Below, piece by piece: positions 42,827 to 52,613 of a DNA stretch of 64,000 bases (positions are counted from its first letter, which is position 1; the number at the start of each line of letters is the position of its first letter). The stretch comes from Haloarcula rubra (GTDB taxonomy: Archaea; Halobacteriota; Halobacteria; Halobacteriales; Haloarculaceae): positions 1 to 64,000 of the forward strand of contig NZ_RKLR01000015.1 of assembly GCF_019599465.1 (NCBI RefSeq), in the 5' to 3' direction. The notes below the pieces were generated by a model. The model ran no database searches, was not told where the DNA came from, and was given only the letters and a program-made list of their open reading frames with translations. A program made the translations under genes and the position numbers.

Positions 42827-45730
42827 ATGTCAGTACATCCGGCACTCCGTAGTTGTGTTCTCGTCACGTGGCTCCTCGTCGGGGCCTTCGCAAGTCCTGC
42901 CGTCGTCGGGATAGCCACGGCAGAGGCCGGCAACGTGAACACGACGGCAGTGCCGGACCGAGAACCGAGTATGGTTTCGGCTGTCGAGGTACTGGAGACG
43001 TCGGGTGATGCCAACGACAGTGTCGTCGCCGACGACGCGCGCTTCGAGACGGTAGTTCGGTCAGACGGCGACCGAGAGGTCCGTGTCGTCGTCTCCAGAG
43101 ACGACCGGTATCAGGCGTCTTCAGACCTGATGGCCACTGGGCCGTCGCCGGAGTTCGACCTCGGTTCGGTTCCGAACGCAGCCGGTGTCTGGACAGTGTA
43201 CGCGGCGGAGAACGCCACCCACGCAGCCGAACCAGCCGAGGGCGCGCGTCTCGAAAGATGGGGTGAGGCCGAGGCTCGATTGCTCGTCGCGAACACGAGC
43301 GCCGTCAGTGCCAAGAGGGCCGACAGTTACTGGCAGTCCAGTCGGCGGGTTTGGCGCGGGAGCGACCGCTTCCTGAAGAGCGACCGAGTCGCCGCCGATG
43401 CCGACGCGGTCTGGACGCTATACGAACTCTCCGACGGCGGACCGATTCGCCTCGGGGCGGTCACGCTCGACGAGAACGCCGAGGTCGTCGTCGATACGAG
43501 TAGACTCGATGGTCGGTACGTCGTCGTGTCGGAGGAAGGACGCGTCCTCAGATTCGACCGCGAGGGCCGGGTCGTCGAGCGGACGCCGGTGAGCGACGAA
43601 GCGGCGCTCCGACGGGCGGCCGTGACCGTCAGCACGCAAGACCTGACAGTCGCTACCGAGAACGCGTCAGTCGCGACGAGACCCACTACGCTCAAGTTCG
43701 ATTCGAATCGGGCGCAGTACACCGTGACGGTGAGAGCCGATGGGCTATCGACGGCCGAACTCGGCCGAATGGTCGACGGTTCGAGGCCCGTTGAACGAGG
43801 GGACGACGTCGCGATCCGCGTGACGCCCGAGAGAGGCCGGGTTCGGCTGAACCTCTCGGGGGTGGAACGAGGTCGGTACGTCCTCAACATCGTGGTCACC
43901 GACAGCACTGCCGACGCGTCCGTGCCAGTAGTCCGGTTCGGTGAGCAGGACGTGGCGGCTGCCTTCACGACGAGGGTTCACACGACTGGCGAAGGCGGTG
44001 TCGTGCGGGTCCCGATTCGGTTGCGCAACGCCGACCGTGCCACCGTCTCCATCGGGTCTCCGGCAGTCAACTACCACACCACGGCCGAGGTAGTGGACAC
44101 CGACGGTGACGGCGTCGTATTGCTGACGATGAACGCGTGGCTCGCCGGACGCTCGGTGGCGGCAAACGAACGGGCGTATGCTGCGACGGACGGGCGCGTA
44201 CGGGACGTGACACTACACACCGACCCGGTTGCGAGTCCACCACTCGACGTCGCGAACTATCCGCTCGCCCTGTCCGTCCGAGGCCGCGAGAAACACGCAG
44301 GACTCGTGGCGGTCCAGAACCGTTCGGTCAAGCGGCCACGAACACTGACCGCACCTGCGGCCGACTACGCGGAGCTAGATAGTGTCGAGGCCGTCAGGGC
44401 AGCCAACGACCGGGGACCACTCACGAGCGATACGACCGTCGCGGACGGCGATGTCGCCGTCCTCGAACTCCGAGCGCCCGGACTCGTCGGTTGGCTCGCG
44501 GCTAACCCTCCGGACGACGCGGACGTGACGGACGCGTTCGTCGACGGTGTAGCGTCCTCGGATTCGTTCTCGGTCCAGGTTCGCGAGCGGGACCCTGCTC
44601 CCAACGAACCGCCAGCACGTCTCGACCTGCGCTCGACGGCCGCTGCGGACGGATTCAGGGTCGTTACGGACACACGGAACGGGACGGTGTTCCTCGTCGT
44701 CGACACCGCGCGAGCCGTGCTCAGGAAGCCGAACGGTGCGACGCGGACGCTCGGCCCTGCCGACGACCTGCAGACGAACCTGACTGTCGGCCGGACGAAC
44801 GGTGCCCTCGACGGCCAGCGAACCGCCGTCGCCGACTGGCAGATCGTCGAGCGTCGCGTGACGGTCGATGGACCGCGCCACGTCCGCCCCGCATCCTGTC
44901 AACGAATCATGGGCCAGAGTACCCTCGCACCGGGTACGTCACTCCACCTCCGAGTGCACGGGACCGACGGCCGGACAGTGGCGCTTCCGGAGACGAGCGT
45001 CGAGTCTACCGGACGGTTCGATGGGACAGCTAACTTCTCCGACGTGGAACCGAACACGACCCTCGCCGTCTCGCCCCACAACGAACGCGGCCCCACTGCG
45101 ACAGTCCGGGTCGTCGACCGGTCGCCTGCGGCGGTCCGACTCCGCAACCAGTCGGCCGGAGTGAGTGGTATCCACATCGACGCCGTCCGCCTCCCGGCGG
45201 GCGGATTCGTCGTGGTCTACGATGCGAGCGGATTCGACGTGGTGGGGGTAAGCGAGCGACTCGACGCCGGGGTACGGCGAGACGTCCGGATACCGCTGGA
45301 CCGCCGGCCGAACGAGTCGTTCACCGCCGTCGCCGTCCCGCACGCTGACACCGACGGGGACGGTCGATTCGACGGGCCAGCCGTCGATATTTCCTTCCAT
45401 CGTTCGTGTGACGTGGTCACCGCGAGTGCGTCCATCGGTCGAGCGAACGCCTCGGCGGTGCGGAGGCCCGACTCGACGACTCCCGAGACCGGTCACCGAC
45501 CGATTCAGTCGCTGACAGTCGAGGCGCCGGCGTCGGCGTCGGACCCGGCCCGGCGGACTCCAAACGTCCGGGAAGCCCAAAATAACCGAAGTGCCGACGC
45601 AAACCGACCAGTTCCGACCGGTGAAACGCCATCGGCCCTCCATCGCAGTCGCGCTGATCGATTGTTCGTCCTCGGTGTGGTCCTCGTCGTCGTCGCCGGT
45701 TCGGCTCTCCTCGGCCGACGGGCGAGATAG
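42827..45730 (+). CDS. Large anchored surface protein (BGTF/DUF7282-like)
   Basis: 968 aa from ATG 42827. Signal: LRSCVLVTWLLVGAFASPAV. The ectodomain has BGTF-type strand repeats (GVWTVYAAENAT, RLDGRYVVVSEEGR, RGRYVLNIVVTDST), a DUF7282-like stretch (VVYDASGFDVVGVSERLDAG with ADTDGDGRFDGP) and a final membrane anchor LFVLGVVLVVVAGSALLG followed by RRAR. Two or three Cys only. It is a cell-wall or S-layer-associated protein; function unknown. It lies at the left edge of the secreted-protein island. Confidence 0.75.
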   Translation: MSVHPALRSCVLVTWLLVGAFASPAVVGIATAEAGNVNTTAVPDREPSMVSAVEVLETSGDANDSVVADDARFETVVRSDGDREVRVVVSRDDRYQASSDLMATGPSPEFDLGSVPNAAGVWTVYAAENATHAAEPAEGARLERWGEAEARLLVANTSAVSAKRADSYWQSSRRVWRGSDRFLKSDRVAADADAVWTLYELSDGGPIRLGAVTLDENAEVVVDTSRLDGRYVVVSEEGRVLRFDREGRVVERTPVSDEAALRRAAVTVSTQDLTVATENASVATRPTTLKFDSNRAQYTVTVRADGLSTAELGRMVDGSRPVERGDDVAIRVTPERGRVRLNLSGVERGRYVLNIVVTDSTADASVPVVRFGEQDVAAAFTTRVHTTGEGGVVRVPIRLRNADRATVSIGSPAVNYHTTAEVVDTDGDGVVLLTMNAWLAGRSVAANERAYAATDGRVRDVTLHTDPVASPPLDVANYPLALSVRGREKHAGLVAVQNRSVKRPRTLTAPAADYAELDSVEAVRAANDRGPLTSDTTVADGDVAVLELRAPGLVGWLAANPPDDADVTDAFVDGVASSDSFSVQVRERDPAPNEPPARLDLRSTAAADGFRVVTDTRNGTVFLVVDTARAVLRKPNGATRTLGPADDLQTNLTVGRTNGALDGQRTAVADWQIVERRVTVDGPRHVRPASCQRIMGQSTLAPGTSLHLRVHGTDGRTVALPETSVESTGRFDGTANFSDVEPNTTLAVSPHNERGPTATVRVVDRSPAAVRLRNQSAGVSGIHIDAVRLPAGGFVVVYDASGFDVVGVSERLDAGVRRDVRIPLDRRPNESFTAVAVPHADTDGDGRFDGPAVDISFHRSCDVVTASASIGRANASAVRRPDSTTPETGHRPIQSLTVEAPASASDPARRTPNVREAQNNRSADANRPVPTGETPSALHRSRADRLFVLGVVLVVVAGSALLGRRAR

Positions 45731-45807
45731 CGAGCAACCGCTGCAGGTCGACTGGTTGTGCCCCCGAGCGTCACTTTCTGTCGACGTGGGCCGCTATCGG
45801 TTGCCGG

Positions 45808-46104
45808 TTACTGCCCGCCACGTTGGAGCGCGTCCAGCAGTTGTTGCTCGGTCCACCGGCGGTGCGCGACGATAGCCCGCACCCCGTGGTCTGTCAGGGT
45901 GTACTGGTTCGACCGGTCCGTCTGCCGCTCCTTGTGGACGAATCCACGGTCGACCAGTTCGTCGAGGTTCGCGTACAAGCGACCGCGTGTAACGGACTCG
46001 CTGTAGTATTCGTCGAGTTCTGCCTGTACTGCAAGTCCGTGCGGCGACTCCAGTCCGACGAGCGCGTAGAGGATATCGCGTTGGAACCCGGTCAGACCGT
46101 CCAT
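45808..46104 (-). CDS. PadR-family transcriptional regulator
   Basis: 98 aa. GFQRDILYALVGLESPHGLA, VQAELDEYYSESVTRGRLYA, NLDELVDRGFVHKERQTDRS and YTLTDHGVRAIVAHRRW are the PadR winged-helix and wing. It lacks the long C-terminal dimer helix of larger PadRs. It lies between the surface protein and the divergent subtilase (318 bp), so either or both could be targets. Confidence 0.85.
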   Translation of the reverse strand: MDGLTGFQRDILYALVGLESPHGLAVQAELDEYYSESVTRGRLYANLDELVDRGFVHKERQTDRSNQYTLTDHGVRAIVAHRRWTEQQLLDALQRGGQ

Positions 46105-46421
46105 GTCTCGTTTGTGCTCGCTCCGCGCGTATATTCCCTCGCTCGTGTGCCGCTCACGGCCTTACCGTCCCGAAAGGTAGTAACCGAGACGGACCCGCGT
46201 CCCCACTCGAACGGAGCAGGGCGTCTACCCGACGTATGCCATCCATACGGGACCAGCCCGGGAGGGTGTCCGAGTGAACGATACGTGTTTCAGTGACCGA
46301 AACTGTCCGAACCGTCGAATCGTGTTCGCCGAGAGTACACGTTCGTTCAACGATTCTTGAACAATTCTTTTATACAGTTACTACATTACCTGACTGTAAC
46401 CACCCAACTATGTGGTAGCCT

Positions 46422-48554
46422 ATGACGGATACAAACAAGTGCAGAAAAATAGGTCCGGTCACCCGTCGAGCGTTCACGAAGACAGTCGGTCTCGGACTGT
46501 TCGGGAGTGGAGTCGCATCGGCCGGGAACCGTTCGACGTCGACGGAACGGTGGGTCGTCGGGACTGACTCTCAGTTTGGGACAGACAGCGTGGTACAGCA
46601 GTCCGCAGCAGTAGAAAAAACCGTCGACCTCGGCGCTCTCGGGGACGCTGTCGTCGGTTATTTTGAATCCACGACTGCCTCGGCACTCGAGGGGACTGCT
46701 GGTGTGAGATACGTCGAAGAGGACGTCGACGTCGAGTTTCCCCGTTCGGGTGTCGGCACGGTCGAACAGCAGGACGGTTTCGACCCACTGGGCCAACGGA
46801 TGCCGTGGGGGTGCGAACGAATCGGGGCGTCGGGGGTCCACGGTGACGGACTGACTGGGAAGGGCATAGACGTCGCTGTCATCGATAGTGGTATCGACAG
46901 TGACCACCCCGACCTCGTATCTAACCTCGGGGACGGGTACGCAGTCACGCCCTGCGGGGACGACGAGTGCCGGTACGAGTGGGACGACGACCACTCGCAC
47001 GGGACCCACTGTGCGGGTATCGTCGGGGCACGGGACAACGCTCGCGGCGTTCTCGGCGTCGCACCCAGCGTGACACTGCACGCCGTGAAGGTGATGACTG
47101 CCCTCGGGAGCGGGTCGGGTAGTGACGTCGCGGAAGGCATCGTGTGGGCGACCGACCAGGGGTGTGACGTCGCCAACATCAGCCTCGGGTCGGAGTCACC
47201 CTCGGACATCGTTCACGACGCGGTCAAATACGCGGAACGGAACGGGATGCTCGTCGTGGCTCCGGCCGGGAACGAGGGTCCGTGTTCCGACTGCCTGCAT
47301 TACCCCGGTGCATATCCCGAGACGCTGTGTGTCGGGGCCACAGAACCCGACGACGACCTCGCAGACTACTCCTCGGTCGGCGACGCCGTCGAGATCGTGG
47401 CACCGGGCACGGACATCCTCTCGACTATCGTCGGCGGGGATTACCACGAGTTCTCCGGGACGTCGATGGCGACGCCCCACGTCGTCGGCGCCGCGGCGCT
47501 TCTCGTCGAAGCAGGGTACACGCCTGCAGAAGCGCGCGCACGACTACTGGAGACCGCCGAAGATATCGCCCTCGACGTGGACGAATCGGGTGCCGGCCTC
47601 GTGGACTGTGCCGCGGCGGCGAAGGGTAGTCTGGAACCAACAGCCGCCGTCGAGACGGGGTACGTCAAGAGTGTCGGGGACACGTCGGCGACAGTCACTG
47701 GTCGACTCACGCGATTACTCGGAACCGACAGCGTAACCGTCGGCATCGAGTACTGGCCCAGTGACGCGTCTGCGGACGCTGCGTCCCGCGAGACGGCCGG
47801 CTCGAGGTCCGAGACAGGCCGGTTCGAGGCGACGCTCTCGGACCTCGACCGGGAGTTGGAGTACCGCTACCGGGCCGTCTGTACCGGTGCCGTCAGTGCG
47901 ATCGGGTCGACGCACCGATTCACGACCGGGGAAGACCCGCCTAGTGTGACGGTCGCCACGGAGTCCGTCAGTGACGTCGGTGCTACGACTGCGAGCGTCA
48001 CGGGGAACCTGACGTCGCTGGCCGGCCGGGACGCCGTTGACGTCGGCTTCGAGTACTGGATCGACGGTGACCGCGACGCGACCCGAGAGCTAACCGACAC
48101 CGTCGAACGACAGGAGACCGGGCGGTTCAGCCGGACTATCGGCAATATCGACCCAGAGACTACGTACACCGTGCGTGCGCTGGCCGCACCTGCCCGCGGG
48201 GATGCGGTGTTCGGAGACGAGACGACGTTCACGACGGCCGACGGACTCGCCGTCATCGCTAACGCCGCCGACGACGTCGGACCCTTCGGCGCGACGTTGC
48301 GGGGCGAGGTCACCTCGCTGGGTCCGTTCGACGCGGTCGAGACCGGGTTCCGCTACTGGGAGCGTGGAGCGGGCGAGTCGTCCGTTAAAAACGTCGAGGC
48401 GGGGTCCGTAACTGCCACCGGCACCTTCGAAACGAACGTCATCGACCTGCAGAGCGGCACCGAATATCTGTACGTCGCCTACGCACGGTCCGACGGCGGC
48501 GAGACGGCCACCTCGGAACCGGTAGCGTTCTCGACCAGCGGGCAGGACTGGTAG
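46422..48554 (+). CDS. Tat-exported subtilisin-like serine protease (halolysin type) with three Fn3-like repeats
   Basis: 710 aa. Tat signal TRRAFTKTVGLGLFGSGVAS; propeptide to about residue 125; S8 catalytic domain with D155 (VAVIDSGIDSDHPD), H193 (HSHGTHCAGIVG), N284 (PAGNEGP) and S348 (FSGTSMATPHVVG). C-terminal residues ~405-705 hold three similar Fn3-like modules (SVGDTSATVTGRL, DVGATTASVTGNL, DVGPFGATLRGEV, each followed by a GxxYW strand). It differs from classical halolysins in the repeats. It is likely secreted and could process the surface proteins next to it. A GTTAC-N15-GTAAC repeat lies in its promoter (about 46377-46400). Confidence 0.9.
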   Translation: MTDTNKCRKIGPVTRRAFTKTVGLGLFGSGVASAGNRSTSTERWVVGTDSQFGTDSVVQQSAAVEKTVDLGALGDAVVGYFESTTASALEGTAGVRYVEEDVDVEFPRSGVGTVEQQDGFDPLGQRMPWGCERIGASGVHGDGLTGKGIDVAVIDSGIDSDHPDLVSNLGDGYAVTPCGDDECRYEWDDDHSHGTHCAGIVGARDNARGVLGVAPSVTLHAVKVMTALGSGSGSDVAEGIVWATDQGCDVANISLGSESPSDIVHDAVKYAERNGMLVVAPAGNEGPCSDCLHYPGAYPETLCVGATEPDDDLADYSSVGDAVEIVAPGTDILSTIVGGDYHEFSGTSMATPHVVGAAALLVEAGYTPAEARARLLETAEDIALDVDESGAGLVDCAAAAKGSLEPTAAVETGYVKSVGDTSATVTGRLTRLLGTDSVTVGIEYWPSDASADAASRETAGSRSETGRFEATLSDLDRELEYRYRAVCTGAVSAIGSTHRFTTGEDPPSVTVATESVSDVGATTASVTGNLTSLAGRDAVDVGFEYWIDGDRDATRELTDTVERQETGRFSRTIGNIDPETTYTVRALAAPARGDAVFGDETTFTTADGLAVIANAADDVGPFGATLRGEVTSLGPFDAVETGFRYWERGAGESSVKNVEAGSVTATGTFETNVIDLQSGTEYLYVAYARSDGGETATSEPVAFSTSGQDW

Positions 48555-48906
48555 ACGCCGTTCATCACAGGGGCGACAATCTTGAGGTGATGTCCGGCTG
48601 GTTTGCGACGTACCGAGAATGTGATAAGTTAACGAACGAGAGAGACGACGAGGGTTCTACACTCGCTTTCACGGCGGTCACCACGTTACCTCGTATTAAT
48701 CGGGTAATGAATCAGTCAGTTTCTCTCTAGCCAGTTCCCCGCTGTCGTTACCGAAAGCAGCGCTCGACACGGTTATACGCTAACTGGGTGTTTATACTGT
48801 GACTAATCAGTTGTCTTACCCTTATGGTGGTCTGGCCGGTACTCTCTGATGCTGTCACAGTCGGGGCCAACGACCTCCCTGTCCCGCCTGCTGTGACGAC
48901 CAACCT
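48555..48906. other. Promoter and intergenic region of acidic-repeat gene A
   Basis: 352 bp with no gene seen. It holds TTACCTCG/CGGGTAA dyads at about 48684-48708 and the TGACTAATCAGTT element (48800-48812). Confidence 0.4.
48800..48812 (+). promoter_or_regulatory. Shared 13-bp promoter element of acidic-repeat genes (gene A)
   Basis: TGACTAATCAGTT, 94 bp before the start of the 48907 gene, followed by GTCTTAC in the usual TATA position. Copies with the consensus TGAC[TC][AG][AG]TCAGTT precede genes at 50298, 52614 and 55132. Confidence 0.7.
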
Positions 48907-50124
48907 ATGAATAGCACGCTAAAGTTCGCGTTGACGATGTTCCTGGCCGTGACCGTCGCGTTCGGCATGACGATGCCGGCCGCGGCGAGTCACGGACACA
49001 CCGGGGACGCAACAGTGGCACAGAACAACAACGACGAGGTAGACATTGAAGGCGAGGATCTCGACGTCGAACACGACGGGGACGACGCTGACGTCGAGGC
49101 CGCGGACACCGAGTTCGAGACGGCAGACGACCGCGACGACGTGGACGTCGAGGCTGACGACACGGAGATAGAGCAGTCCGACGACGCCGCCGAGGTCGAA
49201 GCCGGTGACACCGACTTCGAGAGCGAGGAAGATGGTGACGAAGTCGACCTTGACGCCGACGACACCGAGGTCGAACAGGACGACGACGCCGCCGAAGTCG
49301 AGGCCGGCGACACCGACTTCGAGGCTGACGCCGGCGGTGACCTCGTCGATTTCGAGACGGAAGACTCCGACATCGAGCAGGACGGTGACACGGTCGACAT
49401 CGAAGACGACTCCGACGGTCACGGCCTCGACTTCGAGCAGTCCGGTGACGACGTCGACGTCGAACACGACGAGGCCGAAATCGAGCAGGTCGGCGGCGAC
49501 TCGGACATCGAACTCAACGGGAACGTTGATTACGAGAACGACAACGGCGACCTCGACATCGAGACCGAGGACGCCGGCGACGTGGACATCGACCTCGACG
49601 ACGGAGACTATGAGGTCGAGACTGACGAGGGTGAAATCGAAGAGAGCAACGGCGACTTAGACGTTGAGGCAGACGAGAACAACCTCGACTTCGAGAAGGA
49701 CAACGGTCGGACCGACTTCGAGGCCGACGACAACCACGACATCGAAGTCGACGGTGACGACGTCGAAGCGACGACCAACGGCGCCGACTTCGAGAACGAT
49801 GCTACCGGCATTGAGGCCGAATCGAACGACGCGGACGTCGAACTCGACGAAGACGAACTCGAAGCGGAGACGGCTGACGTCGACTTCGAGAACGACTTCG
49901 CCGGCACCGACGTGACCACGGCCGACGCCGACATCGAGCAGGACGAAGACGAACTCGAAGCGACGACGGCCGACGCGGACTTCGAGAACGACGACAACGA
50001 AGCCGAACTCACGACTGACGACGCGGACATCGAGCAGGACGACGACGAACTCGAAGTGGAAGACGACGACCACGACATCGAGAGCAACGGCGACACCGTC
50101 GAAGTCGAGAGCAACGGTCGCTAA
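48907..50124 (+). CDS. Secreted Asp/Glu-rich repeat protein A (long type)
   Basis: 405 aa. Sec-type signal LKFALTMFLAVTVAFGMTMP ending AAASHG; the rest is almost only D, E, A, G, T, V, I, F, N, Q. It is built of alternating 7- and 9-residue units such as IEQDEDELE, ATTADAD, FENDDNEAE, LTTDDAD, giving ~16-residue repeats with hydrophobic residues at even spacing. This suggests a beta-solenoid or polyanionic fibre. No Cys, no membrane anchor, no sorting motif. Closely related to C (51152) over its length, for example DGHGLDFEQSGDDVDVEHDE. Function unknown; cation binding or matrix roles are guesses. Confidence 0.8.
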   Translation: MNSTLKFALTMFLAVTVAFGMTMPAAASHGHTGDATVAQNNNDEVDIEGEDLDVEHDGDDADVEAADTEFETADDRDDVDVEADDTEIEQSDDAAEVEAGDTDFESEEDGDEVDLDADDTEVEQDDDAAEVEAGDTDFEADAGGDLVDFETEDSDIEQDGDTVDIEDDSDGHGLDFEQSGDDVDVEHDEAEIEQVGGDSDIELNGNVDYENDNGDLDIETEDAGDVDIDLDDGDYEVETDEGEIEESNGDLDVEADENNLDFEKDNGRTDFEADDNHDIEVDGDDVEATTNGADFENDATGIEAESNDADVELDEDELEAETADVDFENDFAGTDVTTADADIEQDEDELEATTADADFENDDNEAELTTDDADIEQDDDELEVEDDDHDIESNGDTVEVESNGR

Positions 50125-50136
50125 CTACCGGTACCG

Positions 50137-50155
50137 ATCGGCTTTTTATTTTTTC
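50137..50155 (+). terminator. Possible terminator of gene A
   Basis: CCGATCGG (50135-50142 region) is followed by a T-rich run CTTTTTATTTTTTC to about 50155, shortly after the stop codon at 50124. Confidence 0.4.
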
Positions 50156-50243
50156 GAACGGGTAGCGGCAACACTCGGCGTCGCTATTCGGCGAGCGGTA
50201 ACGTAGTCGGCACGGTGTAAGGTACTTACTTATTTCCGCTACA

Positions 50244-50256
50244 TGACCAATCAGTT
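50244..50256 (+). promoter_or_regulatory. Shared 13-bp promoter element (gene B)
   Basis: TGACCAATCAGTT, 41 bp before the ATG at 50298, followed by AGATTATAG as TATA box. The predicted transcript would start within about 10 nt of the ATG, so the message is nearly leaderless. Confidence 0.7.
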
Positions 50257-50297
50257 AGATTATAGTTATTACGGGGCAGCGCCTTTGTACAACTGCA

Positions 50298-50798
50298 ATG
50301 AGACAGTACCTGCGCAAAGCCAGTTCGACGATTACGGTCGCTCTGCTCGTATTTACGGCGGTGAGCGGTCTCGCAGTCGGCACAGCGAGTGCAGACCATT
50401 TCGACGGCAACGACATCGAGGTTGAGAGCGACGACAAGGACTTCGAGGTGGACGACGCCGACGACTTCGAGTACGAGGAAGACGACGAGCTAGAAATACA
50501 GGGTGAGGACATCGAGGTCGATAGCGACGACACTGACTTCGAACTCGACGGCGACGCCGATGTCGAGTACGAGATGGACGAGGAGTTCGAAGCCGAGAGC
50601 GACGACGGTCTCGAATTCGAACGTGACGACCTCGACGTCGAAATCGACGGCGACGCGGACGTCGACTACGACGACAACGGACTCGAGGCGGAGGGTGACG
50701 ATATCGACATCGAATACGGAGACCTCGACGTCGAGGTCGACGGTGACGACGTGGAAGTCGAAATCGACGACGACGGCAGAATCGAGATCGATGCCTGA
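50298..50798 (+). CDS. Secreted Asp/Glu-rich repeat protein B (short type)
   Basis: 166 aa. Signal TITVALLVFTAVSGLAVGTA with cleavage near SADHF; then a highly acidic body. The first ~35 mature residues are conserved in D and G: ADHFDGNDIEVESDDKDFEV and DDADDFEYEEDDELE. Repeats follow with IEVDSDDTDFELDGDADVEY-type units. No Lys/Arg-rich or Cys segments; no anchor. It is the short partner of A, and D and G are its paralogues. Ligand unknown. Confidence 0.8.
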   Translation: MRQYLRKASSTITVALLVFTAVSGLAVGTASADHFDGNDIEVESDDKDFEVDDADDFEYEEDDELEIQGEDIEVDSDDTDFELDGDADVEYEMDEEFEAESDDGLEFERDDLDVEIDGDADVDYDDNGLEAEGDDIDIEYGDLDVEVDGDDVEVEIDDDGRIEIDA

Positions 50799-51151
50799 AG
50801 TCCACGACCTGTTCGTGTACGAGCCACTGCCCGCTAAATAGTCACGGTTCGCGACTCGCCGCTTGGCGGGTACGTCCGCCAGCGTCGACGTCAGGCGAAC
50901 CACCCGGGTTCGACCGGGCCTTCATTTTTGTCGGCGACCAGCGCCGCCCCGCATTCCGAGTGTAACAGTATGTTCGTTAGCACAATCTGAGTGACCCGAG
51001 GGTGAGTTTCTCTCCGTACGGTTACGTACTATGGCGCATAAAATCCCATAACTAGGGCGGAATAATAACGTTATAACGGGCGGCTCCGTAGTCGGAAACG
51101 GTTGCAGTTCGCGGCTCGTTTCTGGCTGAGGGCTGTGACGACCACTGACAT

Positions 51152-52315
51152 ATGTACCGAACGATACAGACCGCACTTGTCGCGGTCCTCACGCTGACGA
51201 TGCTGGTCGGCGCGGCCGTGCCGGCCGCCGCAGACGTCGACGTAGAGAGCGACGAGTTGGAGGTCGAACACGACGGCGACGACGTCGAGGTTGAAGCCGA
51301 CGACTTCGATCTAGAGAGTGAGGACGGCCGTGACACGGTCGACGTAGAGGTAGACGACACAGAGATAGAACAGAACGGTGACGGCGCCGAGATAGAAGCC
51401 GACGAGACCGACCTCGAGGTCGAGGGCGACGGTGACGCGGTCGACCTCGAGGTGGACGAGACGGAAATAGAACAGGCTGACGACGATGCAGACGTCGAGG
51501 TCGGCGACACTGACTTCGAGAGCGCCGACGGTGGAGACCGAGTCGACGTCGAAGCTGGTGAGACCGAGATCGAACAGGACGGTGACCAAATCGACATCGA
51601 GGACGACGCTGACGGCCACGGTCTCGATTTCGAACAGGACGGTGACGATGTGGACGTCGAACACGACGAGATCGAGATCGAAGAGAGAGACGGGGACGTC
51701 GAAATCGAGGATGATACCCTCGATTACGAGGTCGACAGCGACGGGAGCGTCGATATCGAGGCAAGTGGTAGCGGCTCCATCGACATCGACCTCGACGGTG
51801 ATAACTTCGAATTCGAGAGTGACGATCACGACATCGAACAGGACAGCGACTCTCTCGACGTTGAGGCCGAGGAGAACGACCTCGACTTCGAGAAGGACGA
51901 CGACGAGACCGAATTCGAGGCTGACGACGGCCACGACATCGAGGTCGACGATGATGACCTCGACGTCGAGAGCCGCGACATCGACTTCGAGAACGACCTG
52001 TTCGGCGTCGAGGTCGAGTCCCGAGATGCCGACATCGAACAGGACGACGACGAGCTAGAGGTCGAGAGCGACGACACCGACTTCGAGAACGACTTCGCCG
52101 GACTCGACGTACTGACCGGCGACGCGGACGTCGAACTGGACGACGACGAACTCGAAGCGACGACGGCCGACGTCAACTTCGAGAACGACGAGCGTGAACT
52201 CGAAGTCGAGTCCACGTCAATCGACGTCGAACAGGACGATGATGAACTAGAAGTGGAAGACGACGACCACGACATCGAGAGCAGCGGCGACACCGTCGAT
52301 GTCGAGAGCGACTGA
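51152..52315 (+). CDS. Secreted Asp/Glu-rich repeat protein C (long type)
   Basis: 387 aa. Signal ALVAVLTLTMLVGAAVPAAA; mature part from DVDVESDELEVEHDGDD. It aligns with A along its length: DGHGLDFEQDGDDVDVEHDE, LDVEAEENDLDFEKDDDETE, and near-identical ends LEVEDDDHDIESSGDTVDVE. Its promoter has only a weak half-site (TAACTAGGGCGG, 51049-51060), 90 bp from the ATG, the spacing class of A and E. It is a duplicate of A, followed by the short-type gene D. Same fold expected. Confidence 0.8.
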   Translation: MYRTIQTALVAVLTLTMLVGAAVPAAADVDVESDELEVEHDGDDVEVEADDFDLESEDGRDTVDVEVDDTEIEQNGDGAEIEADETDLEVEGDGDAVDLEVDETEIEQADDDADVEVGDTDFESADGGDRVDVEAGETEIEQDGDQIDIEDDADGHGLDFEQDGDDVDVEHDEIEIEERDGDVEIEDDTLDYEVDSDGSVDIEASGSGSIDIDLDGDNFEFESDDHDIEQDSDSLDVEAEENDLDFEKDDDETEFEADDGHDIEVDDDDLDVESRDIDFENDLFGVEVESRDADIEQDDDELEVESDDTDFENDFAGLDVLTGDADVELDDDELEATTADVNFENDERELEVESTSIDVEQDDDELEVEDDDHDIESSGDTVDVESD

Positions 52316-52356
52316 GCCGTACTCACTCGCGACCCCGGAGAGTAACCTTCCGCGAT

Positions 52357-52366
52357 CATTTTTTGA
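52357..52366 (+). terminator. Possible T-run terminator of gene C
   Basis: ATCATTTTTTGA follows a GC-rich CCGCG segment about 45 bp after the stop codon at 52315. Weak. Confidence 0.3.
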
Positions 52367-52559
52367 CTCTCGAACTGTGGACGTAAAATACGCCTGAGCG
52401 GGAGTGACCGACGGCGCTCCGCACACTCTCCAGACACCGCACTGTCGACGTAGACGCTGTATGCAATCAAACAGTCGGATCGCTCGCTTGCACGGGCGGA
52501 CCTGAGCGGTCGGTTAGCACCCCAGTGCGGTGTTAGGTGCTAACATTATATTCAACGAG

Positions 52560-52572
52560 TGACTAGTCAGTT
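52560..52572 (+). promoter_or_regulatory. Shared 13-bp promoter element (gene D)
   Basis: TGACTAGTCAGTT, 41 bp before the ATG at 52614, exactly the spacing seen for gene B, and followed by ATCTTA. Here TGACTAGTCA is itself a perfect palindrome. The equal spacing also supports ATG 52614 as the true start. Confidence 0.75.
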
Positions 52573-52613
52573 ATCTTAGATTCATGTGGCTGTCGTGCCT
52601 TTGTCCAGATACG

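Noticed and set aside
48907-52315. Repeat DNA considered as a CRISPR or tandem DNA repeat array
   Set aside because: Repeats are imperfect at DNA level, in frame with a protein, and lack fixed repeat/spacer lengths.
48919-52470. Many antisense and off-frame ORFs across the acidic-repeat genes
   Set aside because: The GAC/GAG/GTC repeat DNA leaves several frames open; only the frame with signal peptide and shared promoter is taken as coding.
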